NCBI GenBank assembly: GCA_963772675.1
Contig: CAVYYF010000011.1
Coordinates: 124,001 to 188,000 of the forward strand
Direction: 5' to 3'
Length of the DNA stretch: 64,000 bases
Origin: JAKAGZ01 sp963772675
Lineage (GTDB): Bacteria > Bacteroidota > Ignavibacteria > Ignavibacteriales > Ignavibacteriaceae
Shown here piece after piece: positions 1 through 9,278 of this stretch (positions are counted from its first letter, which is position 1; each line of letters opens with the position of its first letter). The notes below the pieces were generated by a model, which saw only the letters and a program-made list of their open reading frames with translations, was not told the DNA's origin and searched no databases. The position numbers and the translations under genes are program-made.

Positions 1-2
1 CT

Positions 3-458
3 GCTGTGATTAATATTAAACTGCCGCATCTCGATGGATGGTCAGAACAAAGAAGAGAAAATGCAGAGACCTATAACAAGTTGTTTATAGAAGCAGGGTT
101 GGCAGAGGAAACAGGAAAAATTAAATTTGACGAAAAAAATAAAGTGCTTCTTCCAAAAGCAGTATACAAAGATTCAGGCGTTAATAATTATCATATTTTT
201 AATCAATACATTGTTCGTGTTGAAATGCGCGATGAATTGAGAAAGTTCTTAAGTGAAAATGAAATTGGGAATGAAATTTACTATCCTGTACCGTTTCATT
301 TACAGGAATGTTTTGCAAATCTGGGATATAGCAAAGGCGATTTTCCTGTTGCTGAGTCCGCTGCTGCTTCTTCTATTGCGTTACCGATATATCCGGAGCT
401 AAGTGAAGATCAGATATCATTCGTTGTTAGTAAGATTAAAGAATTCATTAATAGATAA
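3..458 (+). CDS. DegT/DnrJ/EryC1/StrS-family sugar aminotransferase, C-terminal part
   Basis: The gene is cut by the left edge of the window; the frame is open from base 3, so the GTG at position 6 is internal and not a start. About 150 C-terminal residues remain. The segment starting near VINIKLPHLDGW followed by an ERRENA-like stretch is typical of PLP-dependent sugar aminotransferases, which transfer an amino group to a keto sugar nucleotide during surface-polysaccharide synthesis. Late residues IYYPVPFHLQECF and LPIYPELSEDQI match the conserved C-terminal end of the family. The catalytic lysine lies upstream, outside the window. Ten bases separate it from the GDP-fucose synthase gene, so it probably belongs to the same glycan operon. 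The exact sugar substrate cannot be read. Confidence 0.88.
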   Translation, partial: AVINIKLPHLDGWSEQRRENAETYNKLFIEAGLAEETGKIKFDEKNKVLLPKAVYKDSGVNNYHIFNQYIVRVEMRDELRKFLSENEIGNEIYYPVPFHLQECFANLGYSKGDFPVAESAAASSIALPIYPELSEDQISFVVSKIKEFINR

Positions 459-468
459 ATTTTAGTAA

Positions 469-1428
469 ATGGTTGATTATAAAAATCATAAAATTTACAT
501 AGCGGGTCACAAGGGAATGGTCGGATCTGCGATAACAAGAGAGCTTGAGTCTGCCGGATACAAAAATCTTATATACAAAAGCTTTTCAGAATTAGATTTG
601 ACACGCCAGGTTGAGGTAGAAAAATTTTTCGATAAAGAGAAACCGCAGGTAGTTATTATTGCCGCTGCAAAAGTTGGTGGAATTCTTGCTAACAATACTT
701 ATCGGGCTGAGTTTATTTATGACAATTTGATGATAGAATCAAATTTGATTGATTCTTCTTATAAAGCAGGTGTTCAAAAATTAATATTTTTAGGTAGTTC
801 CTGTATTTACCCAAAACTCGCGGCACAACCATTGAAGGAAGAATATCTTTTGTCAGATTATTTAGAATTTACTAACGAACCATATGCCGTTGCAAAAATT
901 GCCGGCATTAAACTATGCGAAAATTACTTTCGTCAATATGGATGTGATTTTTATTCGGCGATGCCTACTAATCTTTACGGCCCGAATGACAATTATAATC
1001 TTGAAACGTCTCACGTGCTTCCTGCCTTAATTAGGAAATTTCACGAGGCTAAGGAAGCAAACAAACCTGAAGTAGTTCTTTGGGGAACCGGAAAACCTAA
1101 ACGAGAATTTTTATATGTCGATGACTTAGCTGAAGCAATGAGATTTTTGCTGGAAAATGTTGAAGCAAAGGATATCTACGAAAAGGAAATTTCGCATATC
1201 AACGTAGGTACTGGTGAAGATCTCACGATAACAGAATTAGCGAGCTTGATTGCGGAGATAACAGATTTTAATGGGAGAATCACATATGATGACTCCAAAC
1301 CTGATGGCACTCCAAGAAAATTGATGGATGTTTCCAGAATTAATAATCTGGGATGGAAATATAAAACTTCAATGAAAGATGGGATAGATAAAGCTTATAA
1401 CTGGTATTTGGAAAATAAAAACAAGTAA
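469..1428 (+). CDS. fcl: GDP-L-fucose synthase
   Basis: This enzyme converts GDP-4-keto-6-deoxymannose to GDP-L-fucose (3,5-epimerisation and NADPH reduction) in the cytoplasm. The 319-residue length is normal. The Rossmann motif GHKGMVGSA is at residues 13-21, the GSSCIYP active-site segment at 109-115, and the SDR catalytic pair Tyr139/Lys143 in EPYAVAK. It sits 10 bases after the aminotransferase and 15 bases before gmd, which makes its substrate, so the two enzymes form the complete GDP-mannose to GDP-fucose branch. The product is expected to feed O-antigen or exopolysaccharide. Identification is from motif and context; no broken features are seen. Confidence 0.95.
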   Translation: MVDYKNHKIYIAGHKGMVGSAITRELESAGYKNLIYKSFSELDLTRQVEVEKFFDKEKPQVVIIAAAKVGGILANNTYRAEFIYDNLMIESNLIDSSYKAGVQKLIFLGSSCIYPKLAAQPLKEEYLLSDYLEFTNEPYAVAKIAGIKLCENYFRQYGCDFYSAMPTNLYGPNDNYNLETSHVLPALIRKFHEAKEANKPEVVLWGTGKPKREFLYVDDLAEAMRFLLENVEAKDIYEKEISHINVGTGEDLTITELASLIAEITDFNGRITYDDSKPDGTPRKLMDVSRINNLGWKYKTSMKDGIDKAYNWYLENKNK

Positions 1429-1443
1429 AATTTTAGGAAGAAA

Positions 1444-2568
1444 ATGAAAAAAGCTTTAATAACCGGAATTACAGGACAGGATGGGAGTTATCTAACAGAG
1501 ATTTTACTGGAAAAAGGATATGAAGTTCACGGTATAATCAGAAGAAGCAGTTCATTCAATACGGGACGAATCGATCACCTATATGGAAATAGAGAAATAT
1601 TGAATAGTAAAATGTTTCTTCATTACGGTGATCTTGTTGATACAAGTAACTTGAATCGCCTCCTTGAAAAAATTGAACCTGATGAAATATATAATCTTGC
1701 GGCCCAGAGTCACGTTAAAGTTTCTTTTGAATTACCGGATTATACTGGCCAGGTTGATGGGCTTGGAACATTGAGGTTTCTTGATGCGATTCGTGAGGTT
1801 GGATTAAGAAAGGTTAAATTTTATCAGGCATCAACCAGTGAGTTATTTGGTAAAGTTCAAGAAGTGCCACAGACTGAAAAGACTCCATTTTATCCTCGTT
1901 CACCTTATGGTGTCGCGAAACTTTACGGCTACTGGATAATCGTTAATTACCGTGAAGCATATGATCTTTTTGCGTGTAATGGAATTCTTTTTAATCACGA
2001 ATCGCCGCGTAGAGGAGAAACTTTTGTAACCAGAAAAATTACCAGGGCTGCATCGAGAATTGTTACAGGAGTACAGAAAGCATTAGCTCTTGGTAATCTT
2101 GATGCAAAAAGGGACTGGGGATATGCGCCTGAATATTGTGAAGGGATGTGGAAAATTCTCCAGCATGAAAAAGCGGAAGATTTTGTTCTTGCTACCGGTG
2201 AAACACATACAATCAAAGAATTTGCAGAGCTTGCTTTTAAAGAAATTGGCGTTGAACTCGAATGGACTGGTAAAGACGAAAGGGAAAAAGGAATTGTAAA
2301 AAGTATAGATTTCGAAATAGCTAAAAAGCTAATCAATTATGACACTTCATTTGGTTACCGGTTAAATTTTTCAAATGAATTAAAAACTGGTCATACTGTA
2401 GTTGTTATCGATCCAAATTATTACCGACCCACTGAAGTTGATTTATTAATTGGTAACCCTGGAAAAGTTGAAAAATTATTAAACTGGAAGGCAAAAACGA
2501 AATTTAATGACTTGATCAAATTAATGATTAAAGCTGATCTGGAAAAAGTTTTAATGCGCGGATATTGA
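1444..2568 (+). CDS. gmd: GDP-mannose 4,6-dehydratase
   Basis: The enzyme converts GDP-D-mannose to GDP-4-keto-6-deoxy-D-mannose, the substrate of the preceding GDP-fucose synthase. The 374-residue protein has the NAD-binding motif GITGQDGSYL at residues 8-17, the RRSSSFNTGRI segment at 33-43, the catalytic STSE region around Thr131-Glu133, and Tyr155/Lys159 in SPYGVAK. The segment FNHESPRRGETFVTRKI is a family hallmark. Gene order is fcl then gmd, the reverse of the order common in enterobacteria. No terminator-like hairpin is visible directly after the stop; the next 255 bases hold no gene. Confidence 0.96.
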   Translation: MKKALITGITGQDGSYLTEILLEKGYEVHGIIRRSSSFNTGRIDHLYGNREILNSKMFLHYGDLVDTSNLNRLLEKIEPDEIYNLAAQSHVKVSFELPDYTGQVDGLGTLRFLDAIREVGLRKVKFYQASTSELFGKVQEVPQTEKTPFYPRSPYGVAKLYGYWIIVNYREAYDLFACNGILFNHESPRRGETFVTRKITRAASRIVTGVQKALALGNLDAKRDWGYAPEYCEGMWKILQHEKAEDFVLATGETHTIKEFAELAFKEIGVELEWTGKDEREKGIVKSIDFEIAKKLINYDTSFGYRLNFSNELKTGHTVVVIDPNYYRPTEVDLLIGNPGKVEKLLNWKAKTKFNDLIKLMIKADLEKVLMRGY

Positions 2569-2823
2569 GAGATAAACTGCTGAATTCATTTCTTGTTGTT
2601 CTAATCAATTTATTACTACGAAAAACATTTGTAGTCCATTTAACTACTTTATGGTGAATTGCGTCACTATTCCCATTCTTATACCAAAATCCATTGTAAT
2701 AAAATAACATTTATTGGCATTGTAGTTGCGTTCTTTTAAGTGTCAATGATTAAACATTTTACAGTAACCGTTCCCTCATCTTAATCATTGAAAGAATGTT
2801 ATTAATAAAACAACGGAGACATC

Positions 2824-3318
2824 GTGAAATTGAAAATGAGTTTCGTATGTATGGTTTTTGTATTGTTAATTAGTCTTTCTATTAAAGCGCAGGATCATGG
2901 TTTTGGAATCGGTTTTATTGTTGGTGAGCCGACCGGATTAAGTGCAAAGTTATGGACGTCTGGTAGAAACGCATTTGATTTTGGATTAGGGTGGTCAGTT
3001 GGTGGTGATAGAATAACCAGGAATGATATCGTCCACAATGGATCGAGGATTCATTTTCATATGGATTATCTCCTGCATTCCTTCAGAACAATAAGATCAA
3101 CAGAACGACTTCCACTTTATTATGGCATTGGTGGAAGGATAAATAGTGGTGGGGGATATAATACTTCATTCGGGGTAAGGGGTGTATTTGGAATAGCCTG
3201 GTTTCCTCGTTCTACTCCTCTGGATGTTTTCATGGAAATTGCGCCGGTGCTACAATTAGTTGATTATACAGGATTTGGCATTGATGCCGGATTGGGTGTT
3301 CGATTTTATTTTAATTAA
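2824..3318 (+). CDS. Small outer-membrane beta-barrel-like protein, function unknown
   Basis: The 164-residue product has an N-terminal signal peptide (hydrophobic core about residues 7-19, cleavage likely after IKAQ). The mature part is rich in glycine and aromatic residues in alternating patterns (GFGIGFIVGEPTGLSAKLW at the start, GFGIDAGLGVRFYF at the end), as in small outer-membrane barrels; the C-terminal phenylalanine near the end fits BAM recognition. The start is a GTG at 2824 with a GGAG ribosome site about 7 bases upstream; an in-frame ATG at 2836 is an alternative. It precedes a second outer-membrane protein by 54 bases and may be co-transcribed. I cannot name a family with confidence. 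Confidence 0.75.
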   Translation: MKLKMSFVCMVFVLLISLSIKAQDHGFGIGFIVGEPTGLSAKLWTSGRNAFDFGLGWSVGGDRITRNDIVHNGSRIHFHMDYLLHSFRTIRSTERLPLYYGIGGRINSGGGYNTSFGVRGVFGIAWFPRSTPLDVFMEIAPVLQLVDYTGFGIDAGLGVRFYFN

Positions 3319-3372
3319 TTAAACGCGTAGCAAGTGGGAAAAATAATAACAAATAGAATTTGAGGTATCATT

Positions 3373-4755
3373 ATGAAAACAGCGATAATATTTATGATAT
3401 TAACTTTTATATCTCCTTTTGTTTTATCTCAAACAGAAAAAGTCAGGGCTAATTATTCTAATTCTCTTTCGGGCGCTATTGGCTTAACAGCAGAGGGAGG
3501 AATTACATTGGGATTTACCGATTACTCAAATTCAAAAGTTGATTATGTAGGAAATGTATCATTCGATTATTTTTTCCCTTCCTCTTCAAAAGGAATATTT
3601 GGTTTTAGAATAGTCGGGAAGAAAGGAATAATAGCGGGTAAGGACTCAAGAAGAATTCTAAACGAATTTTCTACAAAAATAGACTACCTCGGCGGTAGTT
3701 TTGTTTATGCTTTATCCCTTAATGAAAATGTTTATCCTTACTTAAGCTTTGGAGCAGCAAATCTTTGGTTCTATCCAAGAGATAATAATGGGAATAAGTT
3801 GCCGGGATATGCAGCCGGAACTTACAAGACAAACACACTTGTTTATACTGGAGAACTTGGACTAAGAGTTATGCTCTCTGACAATATTAGCTGGAACATA
3901 AATGGGGGATTAGTAATCAGCGATGGTGATTACCTGGATGATATTAAGCAGGGACCTAATAATGATCTGTTTTATACTGCTACAACAGGCTTAACTTTTT
4001 ATATTGGAAGAGGTGAGGATACTGATGAGGATGGTGTTGATGATTCAAAAGATATGTGTCCGGGAACACTGCCTGGTGTTAAGGTCGATGAATTTGGATG
4101 TCCATTAGATAATGATAATGACGGTGTCCCGGATTACCTTGATAAATGTTCTGACACACCTAAAGGAGTTAAAGTTGATAAAGATGGTTGTCCTTTGGAT
4201 GCGGATGACGATGGTGTACCCGATTATCTTGATAAATGTGCAAATACTCCGGCAGGAGTTTCGGTTGACGCAAATGGATGCCCCTTGGATAGTGATAATG
4301 ATGGTGTTGCCGATTATATTGATAAGTGTCCCAAAACGCCGAAAGGGACAGAAGTCGATTCTATCGGATGCCCGGTGAAAACTGAAGTCGTAAAAACTAA
4401 AATCAAAAAAATTGTTTTAAGCGGGGATACAAACTTTGAATTTGATAAAGCAGCTCTTTTAACCAATGCTTATCCTGTACTTGACAGCCTGGTTGTTACA
4501 ATGAAGGAAAATCCTGATTTCAAATGGGTTGTTGAAGGACACACCGATGCAATTGGCTCTGCAAATTATAACATGGAATTATCCAGAAGAAGAGCGCAGG
4601 CAGTGGTTGATTATCTTATTAGCAAAGGAGTTGATAAAAATAATCTTGAGGTTGTTCCTTATGGAGAATCCAAACCTATTGCAACGAATAAAACTCAGGA
4701 AGGAAGAGCAATGAACAGAAGAGTTGAAATAAAAGTAAAAGAAGAAAACAAATAA
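3373..4755 (+). CDS. OmpA-family outer-membrane protein with thrombospondin type 3 repeats
   Basis: The 460-residue product has a signal peptide (residues 1-19, cleavage after VLSQ), an N-terminal beta-barrel-like region of about 190 residues, four calcium-binding thrombospondin type 3 repeats at 216-335, and a C-terminal OmpA peptidoglycan-binding domain at about 345-457. The OmpA motif is visible as VVEGHTDAIGSANYN followed by LSRRRAQAVVDYL, with the peptidoglycan-contacting Asp392 and Arg407. Such proteins tether the outer membrane to the cell wall. A strong intrinsic terminator follows the stop by about 55 bases. Expression is likely constitutive and high, but no promoter could be assigned. 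Confidence 0.93.
   Translation: MKTAIIFMILTFISPFVLSQTEKVRANYSNSLSGAIGLTAEGGITLGFTDYSNSKVDYVGNVSFDYFFPSSSKGIFGFRIVGKKGIIAGKDSRRILNEFSTKIDYLGGSFVYALSLNENVYPYLSFGAANLWFYPRDNNGNKLPGYAAGTYKTNTLVYTGELGLRVMLSDNISWNINGGLVISDGDYLDDIKQGPNNDLFYTATTGLTFYIGRGEDTDEDGVDDSKDMCPGTLPGVKVDEFGCPLDNDNDGVPDYLDKCSDTPKGVKVDKDGCPLDADDDGVPDYLDKCANTPAGVSVDANGCPLDSDNDGVADYIDKCPKTPKGTEVDSIGCPVKTEVVKTKIKKIVLSGDTNFEFDKAALLTNAYPVLDSLVVTMKENPDFKWVVEGHTDAIGSANYNMELSRRRAQAVVDYLISKGVDKNNLEVVPYGESKPIATNKTQEGRAMNRRVEIKVKEENK
4018..4377 (+). repeat. Four tandem 90-bp thrombospondin type 3 repeat units
   Basis: Within the OmpA-family gene the 30-residue unit with core D-x-D-x-D-G-V-x-D, then D-x-C, then P-x-G-x-x-V-D-x-x-G-C-P is repeated four times at a 90-bp period. 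The three downstream units are close at DNA level (for example gatggtgt followed by gattat). Aspartates bind calcium and the cysteine pairs likely form disulfides. Unit number is expected to vary between strains by slippage. Confidence 0.9.
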
Positions 4756-4810
4756 CCAAATGGCAATTAGGCAATTACGGGAATAATCCAAATTAAGGTT
4801 ATACTTAAGT

Positions 4811-4838
4811 AAGGGATGCAATCAAGCATCCCTTTTTT
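4811..4838 (+). terminator. Intrinsic terminator after the OmpA-family gene
   Basis: Nine-base stem AAGGGATGC / GCATCCCTT with a six-base loop, followed by a T run. It lies about 55 bases after the OmpA-family stop and before pepT. Confidence 0.9.
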
Positions 4839-4977
4839 ATTTAATTTTGGGGTATTCTATTCTTTTTGAGAATGGGGCTAAATTAGGTTAAATTTGGATA
4901 GTTACTAATTGTTTGTATTAAGTAACGGATTTTTAACTATAAACGATAATTCTTGAAATTAAAGAGGGAGAAAAAAC

Positions 4978-6225
4978 ATGTTTGATGAAAAATATCAATA
5001 CACCTGCGTGGACAGGTTTTTAAAGTATGTGAAAGTAGACACTCGGTCGGATGAAGAGTCAACATCATTCCCTAGTACGGAAAAACAAAAGAACCTTTCC
5101 AAAGCCCTTGCTGAAGAGCTAAAGCAAATGGGACTTAATGATGCTCATATGGACGAATGGGGATATGTAATGGCTACTCTTCCATCCAACACTGACAAAA
5201 ATGTTGATCCAATTGCTTTCATTGCTCACGTTGATACTTCACCGGCAGTAACAGGCAAGGATGTGAATCCCGTTATTAATAAGAATTACCTAGGTGGAGA
5301 TATTAAATTAAAAAATGGCGGATGGGTAATTAAAGTTAGCGATAACCCGGAATTAAAAGATATGATCGGTTATGATATTATAACAACTGATGGCACAACT
5401 TTGCTGGGTGCAGATAATAAAGCAGGGGTTGCCGAAATAATGGATGCACTAAATTACTGGTTGACGCATCCGGAAATTAAGCACGGCACAATTAAAATTT
5501 GTTTCACTCCTGATGAGGAAGTAGGCCGTGGGACAGAAAAGATTGATCTTAAAAAATTAGGTGCAAAGTATGCGTATACCGTAGACGGTTCTGCCAAAGG
5601 CGAAATTGAAACTGAAACATTCAGCGCAGATATGATGGTAATTAAATTTATTGGTAAAAATATTCATCCCGGTTATGCAAAAGGACAGATGATAAATTCG
5701 ATTAAAATAGCGAGCGCTTTTATTGACAGCCTACCAAAAGATAAACTATCTCCGGAAACCACTGAAAAACGGGAAGGCTACGTTCATTGTACTTCAATAA
5801 ATGGAAACGAGGAATTGTCAACGCTCAAATTTATTATTAGAAGTTTTGAAACACATGATCTTAAAAAGTTTGAAGATATTCTGAAAGATCTCGCTAACAA
5901 AGCTGCTGCAAAATATCCTGGCTCCAAAGTTGAGTTTGAAGTAATTGAACAATACAGAAATATGAAGGAAGTTCTCAATAAGTATCCCCAAATTGAAGCT
6001 TACGCAATTGAAGCGTTAAAACGACTAAAGATTGAACCTATTATGCATCCGATACGTGGCGGCACAGACGGTTCAAGACTTTCATTTATGGGGCTTCCGA
6101 CCCCGAATATTTTTGCGGGTGAGCATAGTTTTCATTCCCAACTTGAATGGGTTGCCGTGCAGGATATGTATGATGCTGTTAAGTTTATAATTGAAATTGG
6201 GAAAGTGTGGGAAGAAAAAGCTTAA
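4978..6225 (+). CDS. pepT: Peptidase T (tripeptide aminopeptidase)
   Basis: This cytosolic zinc metallopeptidase of family M20B removes the N-terminal residue from tripeptides. The 415-residue length is typical. Metal ligands and catalytic residues are in place: HVDT at residues 84-87, LLGADNKAG around Asp146, and TPDEEVGRG around Glu180/Glu181. The later HPIRGGTDGSRLSFMGLPTPN segment is a family signature. A good ribosome site (GAGGGAG) precedes the ATG. It is a single-gene unit flanked by a terminator upstream and a hairpin shared with a convergent gene downstream. Confidence 0.96.
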   Translation: MFDEKYQYTCVDRFLKYVKVDTRSDEESTSFPSTEKQKNLSKALAEELKQMGLNDAHMDEWGYVMATLPSNTDKNVDPIAFIAHVDTSPAVTGKDVNPVINKNYLGGDIKLKNGGWVIKVSDNPELKDMIGYDIITTDGTTLLGADNKAGVAEIMDALNYWLTHPEIKHGTIKICFTPDEEVGRGTEKIDLKKLGAKYAYTVDGSAKGEIETETFSADMMVIKFIGKNIHPGYAKGQMINSIKIASAFIDSLPKDKLSPETTEKREGYVHCTSINGNEELSTLKFIIRSFETHDLKKFEDILKDLANKAAAKYPGSKVEFEVIEQYRNMKEVLNKYPQIEAYAIEALKRLKIEPIMHPIRGGTDGSRLSFMGLPTPNIFAGEHSFHSQLEWVAVQDMYDAVKFIIEIGKVWEEKA

Positions 6226-6231
6226 TGAATA

Positions 6232-6265
6232 AACCTTCAGGGTTGCCACAAGAACCCTGAAGGTT
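6232..6265. terminator. Hairpin between convergent genes, probable bidirectional terminator
   Basis: A 13-base perfect stem AACCTTCAGGGTT / AACCCTGAAGGTT with an 8-base loop lies between the pepT stop and the stop of the convergent SCO1-like gene. The T tract is weak on both strands, so termination is inferred from position and stem strength. Confidence 0.65.
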
Positions 6266-6279
6266 ACTTTATAAATTGG

Positions 6280-7080
6280 CTAAACATTTCTTCTGGGTTT
6301 TACTCTTTTTATAATTATTAAAACTATTACAATTGCTACAAGTCCGGTAAAAAGTATCAATCCAAAAACCAATGCATCTTTTCCTTTAGGTATGAAAGTA
6401 TAACAGGTCTTTAAAACGCTTTCTATCGTAGATGAAATTTCTCCTGTTTGTGCACCTTCAATTGCAACCTCAAAGCGCGATGGCAGAATCTGGAAGTCAC
6501 CTTTTTGTGTGTAACCGGGACTTAAGTATTGAACGATCTTACCGGTTTTATCTACAAAGATTAATACACCCTTGTGAAGAAATCCGCCGTAAGTTCTTTT
6601 AAAATGAAATCCAGCAGCTTCAGTTAATTTATAAATATTCGTGCTGTCGCCAGTCAAAAACACCCATGCTGAATCAGGAATGTTTCTGTTGATCAATCCG
6701 ATCATCGCGTGTTTTTTCTGTGCAGCCATTTCCGGGGTTTCATTCTGGTCTATACTAATGCTAAGAATATCGTAATCCTTTCCCGGATTGTATTTTACTT
6801 TCCCGATTACATCAGCAATTTCAGTCATAAGTGGAGTACAGATACCAGAACACCGGTAATAACAGAAATCAATTATAGTCGGTTTGTTTATAAGTTCGCT
6901 TAATTTTACTTTCTCGCCCCTTGAGTTTTCGAAAATCAGGTCCAGGGGTAGTTTATTACCAAGATGTTTTATTACTTTTACTTCTTTGTAATCTGCATAG
7001 GTCGTTGAATTAAAAGAGGATATAACAGCAAAAAGAATGATAAAAAATGTGAGTTTAATAATTTTTAAATGGTTTTTCAT
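6280..7080 (-). CDS. SCO1/SenC-family copper chaperone/thiol-disulfide protein, membrane-anchored
   Basis: SCO proteins deliver copper to the CuA centre of cytochrome oxidase or act as thiol-disulfide reductases on the outer face of the inner membrane. The 266-residue product has an N-terminal signal segment, a thioredoxin fold with the copper-binding CSGIC pair Cys77/Cys81, and the distal His in GGFLHKGVLIFVD. A C-terminal transmembrane helix (about 235-258, LVFGLILFTGLVAIVIVLII) followed by a basic tail adds a second anchor, an arrangement seen in Bacteroidota-type SCO proteins. No cytochrome oxidase genes are nearby, so the client is not known from context. Confidence 0.9.
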   Translation of the reverse strand: MKNHLKIIKLTFFIILFAVISSFNSTTYADYKEVKVIKHLGNKLPLDLIFENSRGEKVKLSELINKPTIIDFCYYRCSGICTPLMTEIADVIGKVKYNPGKDYDILSISIDQNETPEMAAQKKHAMIGLINRNIPDSAWVFLTGDSTNIYKLTEAAGFHFKRTYGGFLHKGVLIFVDKTGKIVQYLSPGYTQKGDFQILPSRFEVAIEGAQTGEISSTIESVLKTCYTFIPKGKDALVFGLILFTGLVAIVIVLIIIKRVKPRRNV

Positions 7081-7210
7081 GTAAATTGTTATTTAGTTCA
7101 AAACAACTATAAAGGTAACCAAAGTATGGGAATTAATAAATGAACAAAATTTGGTATGATATTATTCTTCAGGGTTTTGCCCCTGTTTCCAAAAACCGGA
7201 TTATTTGGTT

Positions 7211-7900
7211 TTAAACTTCAATTGAAAATGGCGTGAAGTTTGTATTCCTGTCGTAATAATCCTCGTGTTCTTTCCGTTTCAGGAAACCAACCACTTTATA
7301 AGTAAGCGGGGTTGCTACAACTTCCCAGGAAACTTTCAAAACATAATTTGTTAACATAACGGTTATCAGCAAATCATTTGGCCAGAAACCATAAAAAGCG
7401 ATTGGATAAAAAATAATTGAATCCATTGCTTCTCCAGCGACAGTTGATCCTATCGTTCTAATCCACAAAAACTTTCCAGTCGTGAAAATCTTCATTTTTG
7501 CCAGGACATAAGAATTTACAAATTCGCCGGAAAAGAAAGCAAGCAGTGAGGCGACCACTATTCTTGGAGTCTGTCCAAATACTATTATATAAGCCTCCTG
7601 ATGAACCCAACCGGCAGCAGGTGGCAATGTAACAACCACCCAGGCCATAAATGATGCAAAGCCCAGCGCTGCAAACCCCGCCCATACAACTTTTCTTGAT
7701 CTTGCATAGCCATAAACTTCCGTTAATATGTCATTAAAGAAATAGCTGATAGGGAAAAATAAAATTCCGGCTCCAAATGAAAAACCCCAAACATTCACGA
7801 CTTTTTCTGCTCCAATTATATTTGAGCATAATAAGATAGTAACGAAGGCAGCCATTATTAAATCATAATATTTAAATCTTTTGGGTGTGGCAGTTTGCAT
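7211..7900 (-). CDS. yhhQ: Queuosine precursor transporter (YhhQ/VUT family)
   Basis: A 229-residue integral membrane protein with about six hydrophobic segments. The family imports preQ0/preQ1 for queuosine tRNA modification. Recognisable parts are the N-terminal KYYDLIMAAFVTILLCSNI, the segment ISYFFNDILTEVYGYARSRK, and the conserved IRTIGSTVAGEAMDSIIFY in the last third. It stands alone between the SCO1-like gene and the divergent U32 gene. The family was formerly annotated DUF165; the queuosine role is known from E. coli and is inferred here. Confidence 0.9.
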   Translation of the reverse strand: MQTATPKRFKYYDLIMAAFVTILLCSNIIGAEKVVNVWGFSFGAGILFFPISYFFNDILTEVYGYARSRKVVWAGFAALGFASFMAWVVVTLPPAAGWVHQEAYIIVFGQTPRIVVASLLAFFSGEFVNSYVLAKMKIFTTGKFLWIRTIGSTVAGEAMDSIIFYPIAFYGFWPNDLLITVMLTNYVLKVSWEVVATPLTYKVVGFLKRKEHEDYYDRNTNFTPFSIEV

Positions 7901-8054
7901 AATTATCCAGAGTTAAAAATCGAAAAATGTTTTTGGATTAAAGGCTGAAAATTAACATAATGAAAGATTAAGTAATTACAAAAATTTTTACGTATGATTT
8001 TCAAAGAAGAAAATGGCAGAGCTTTTGTTTAAATTTGTAATTGTATAATGGAAA

Positions 8055-9278
8055 ATGTTTATGAAAAAACCTGAATTAATGGCTCCGGCTGGTGACTGGA
8101 CAATGCTTCGGACCGTAGTAAAAGCTGGAGCAAATGCTGTTTACTTTGGTACCAATCAACTTAATATGCGGGCAAAGGCGAAAAATTTCCAAATCGACAA
8201 TCTGCCCGAAATTGTAAAGTTTTGCAAATCTAAAAATGTTAAGACCTACCTAACAATTAATACAATTATTTATGAAAACGAAATTGATCAGGCACATGCG
8301 CTGATAGCTAAAGCTAAATCAGCTGAAATTGACATGATCATTTGCTGGGACCTTTCCGTTATTGAATTATGTAATAAACTTAATATGCCTTTTGCAGTTT
8401 CTACTCAGGCATCAATCTCAAACTCAGTATCTGCAGAAATGTATAGGAAGCTTGGTGCAAAACGAATTGTGCTTGCACGTGAATGCCATCTTGATGATGT
8501 GAAAAAAATTAAGTCAAAAGTAGATATTGAAGTTGAGGCATTTATTCATGGAGCAATGTGCATAGCTATCAGCGGCAGATGTTTTATGAGTCATTATATG
8601 TTTGATAAGAGTGCTAACCGTGGAGAGTGCATTCAACCTTGCAGAAGAGAATATGAAATTATAGATAAAAGCACTAATAAATCAATGATTTTAGGGGAAG
8701 ATTATGTTTTATCTCCGGAAGATCTCTGCTCAATTGAATTTATTAATCAACTAATTGAAGCGGGGATAGATTCATTTAAAATCGAGGGGAGAAAAAGAAG
8801 TCCGGAATATGCTTCAAGGGTTGTATCTGTTTATAGAAAAGCGATTGATCTTTATTTTGAAAATAAATTGACGGCTGAAATTAAAAAAGAATTACTAGAG
8901 GAGCTCGGAGAGGTTTATAACCGTGGTTTTTCAACCGGTTTTTTTTTCGGTTCCCCGGGAAAAGATGATTATGCTGGTATTTACGGAAGTAAAGCCACTA
9001 CAAGAAAAGAGTTTGTTGGCAGGATCACTAATTACTATAAAAAACCGAAAGTTGCAGAAATAAAAATGGAAACAGGTAAACTCAACCATGGAGAGAAAAT
9101 ATTAATTATAGGTGAAACGACGGGGGTAGTAGAAATGCTAGTTGAAAATATTCTTTTTGAAGATGAAATAGTTCAACAGGTTGAAAAGGGGAATCTGTTT
9201 ACTGTCCCCTGTAAAGAACTTGTACGCACAAGAGATTCAGTTTATGTCGTAAAACAATTAGAGAAAGCTATTAGCTAA
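8055..9278 (+). CDS. trhP: U32-family tRNA hydroxylation protein (TrhP/YegQ-like)
   Basis: TrhP-type U32 proteins are needed for prephenate-dependent 5-hydroxylation of the wobble uridine in tRNAs; the family is named as a peptidase but most members act in RNA modification. The N terminus KKPELMAPAGDW is diagnostic. Four cysteines expected to bind iron-sulfur are at 169, 176, 192 and 196 in AMCIAISGRCF and GECIQPCRREY. The 407-residue length fits TrhP without the long C-terminal extension of RlhA. Two ATGs (8055, 8061) are possible starts and neither has a clear ribosome site. Its stop overlaps by 4 bases the stop of the convergent desaturase gene. Confidence 0.88.
   Translation: MFMKKPELMAPAGDWTMLRTVVKAGANAVYFGTNQLNMRAKAKNFQIDNLPEIVKFCKSKNVKTYLTINTIIYENEIDQAHALIAKAKSAEIDMIICWDLSVIELCNKLNMPFAVSTQASISNSVSAEMYRKLGAKRIVLARECHLDDVKKIKSKVDIEVEAFIHGAMCIAISGRCFMSHYMFDKSANRGECIQPCRREYEIIDKSTNKSMILGEDYVLSPEDLCSIEFINQLIEAGIDSFKIEGRKRSPEYASRVVSVYRKAIDLYFENKLTAEIKKELLEELGEVYNRGFSTGFFFGSPGKDDYAGIYGSKATTRKEFVGRITNYYKKPKVAEIKMETGKLNHGEKILIIGETTGVVEMLVENILFEDEIVQQVEKGNLFTVPCKELVRTRDSVYVVKQLEKAIS

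Noticed and set aside
1995..2336. Long minus-strand frame inside gmd
   Set aside because: It is antisense to a well-conserved gene with no ribosome site or protein-like features.
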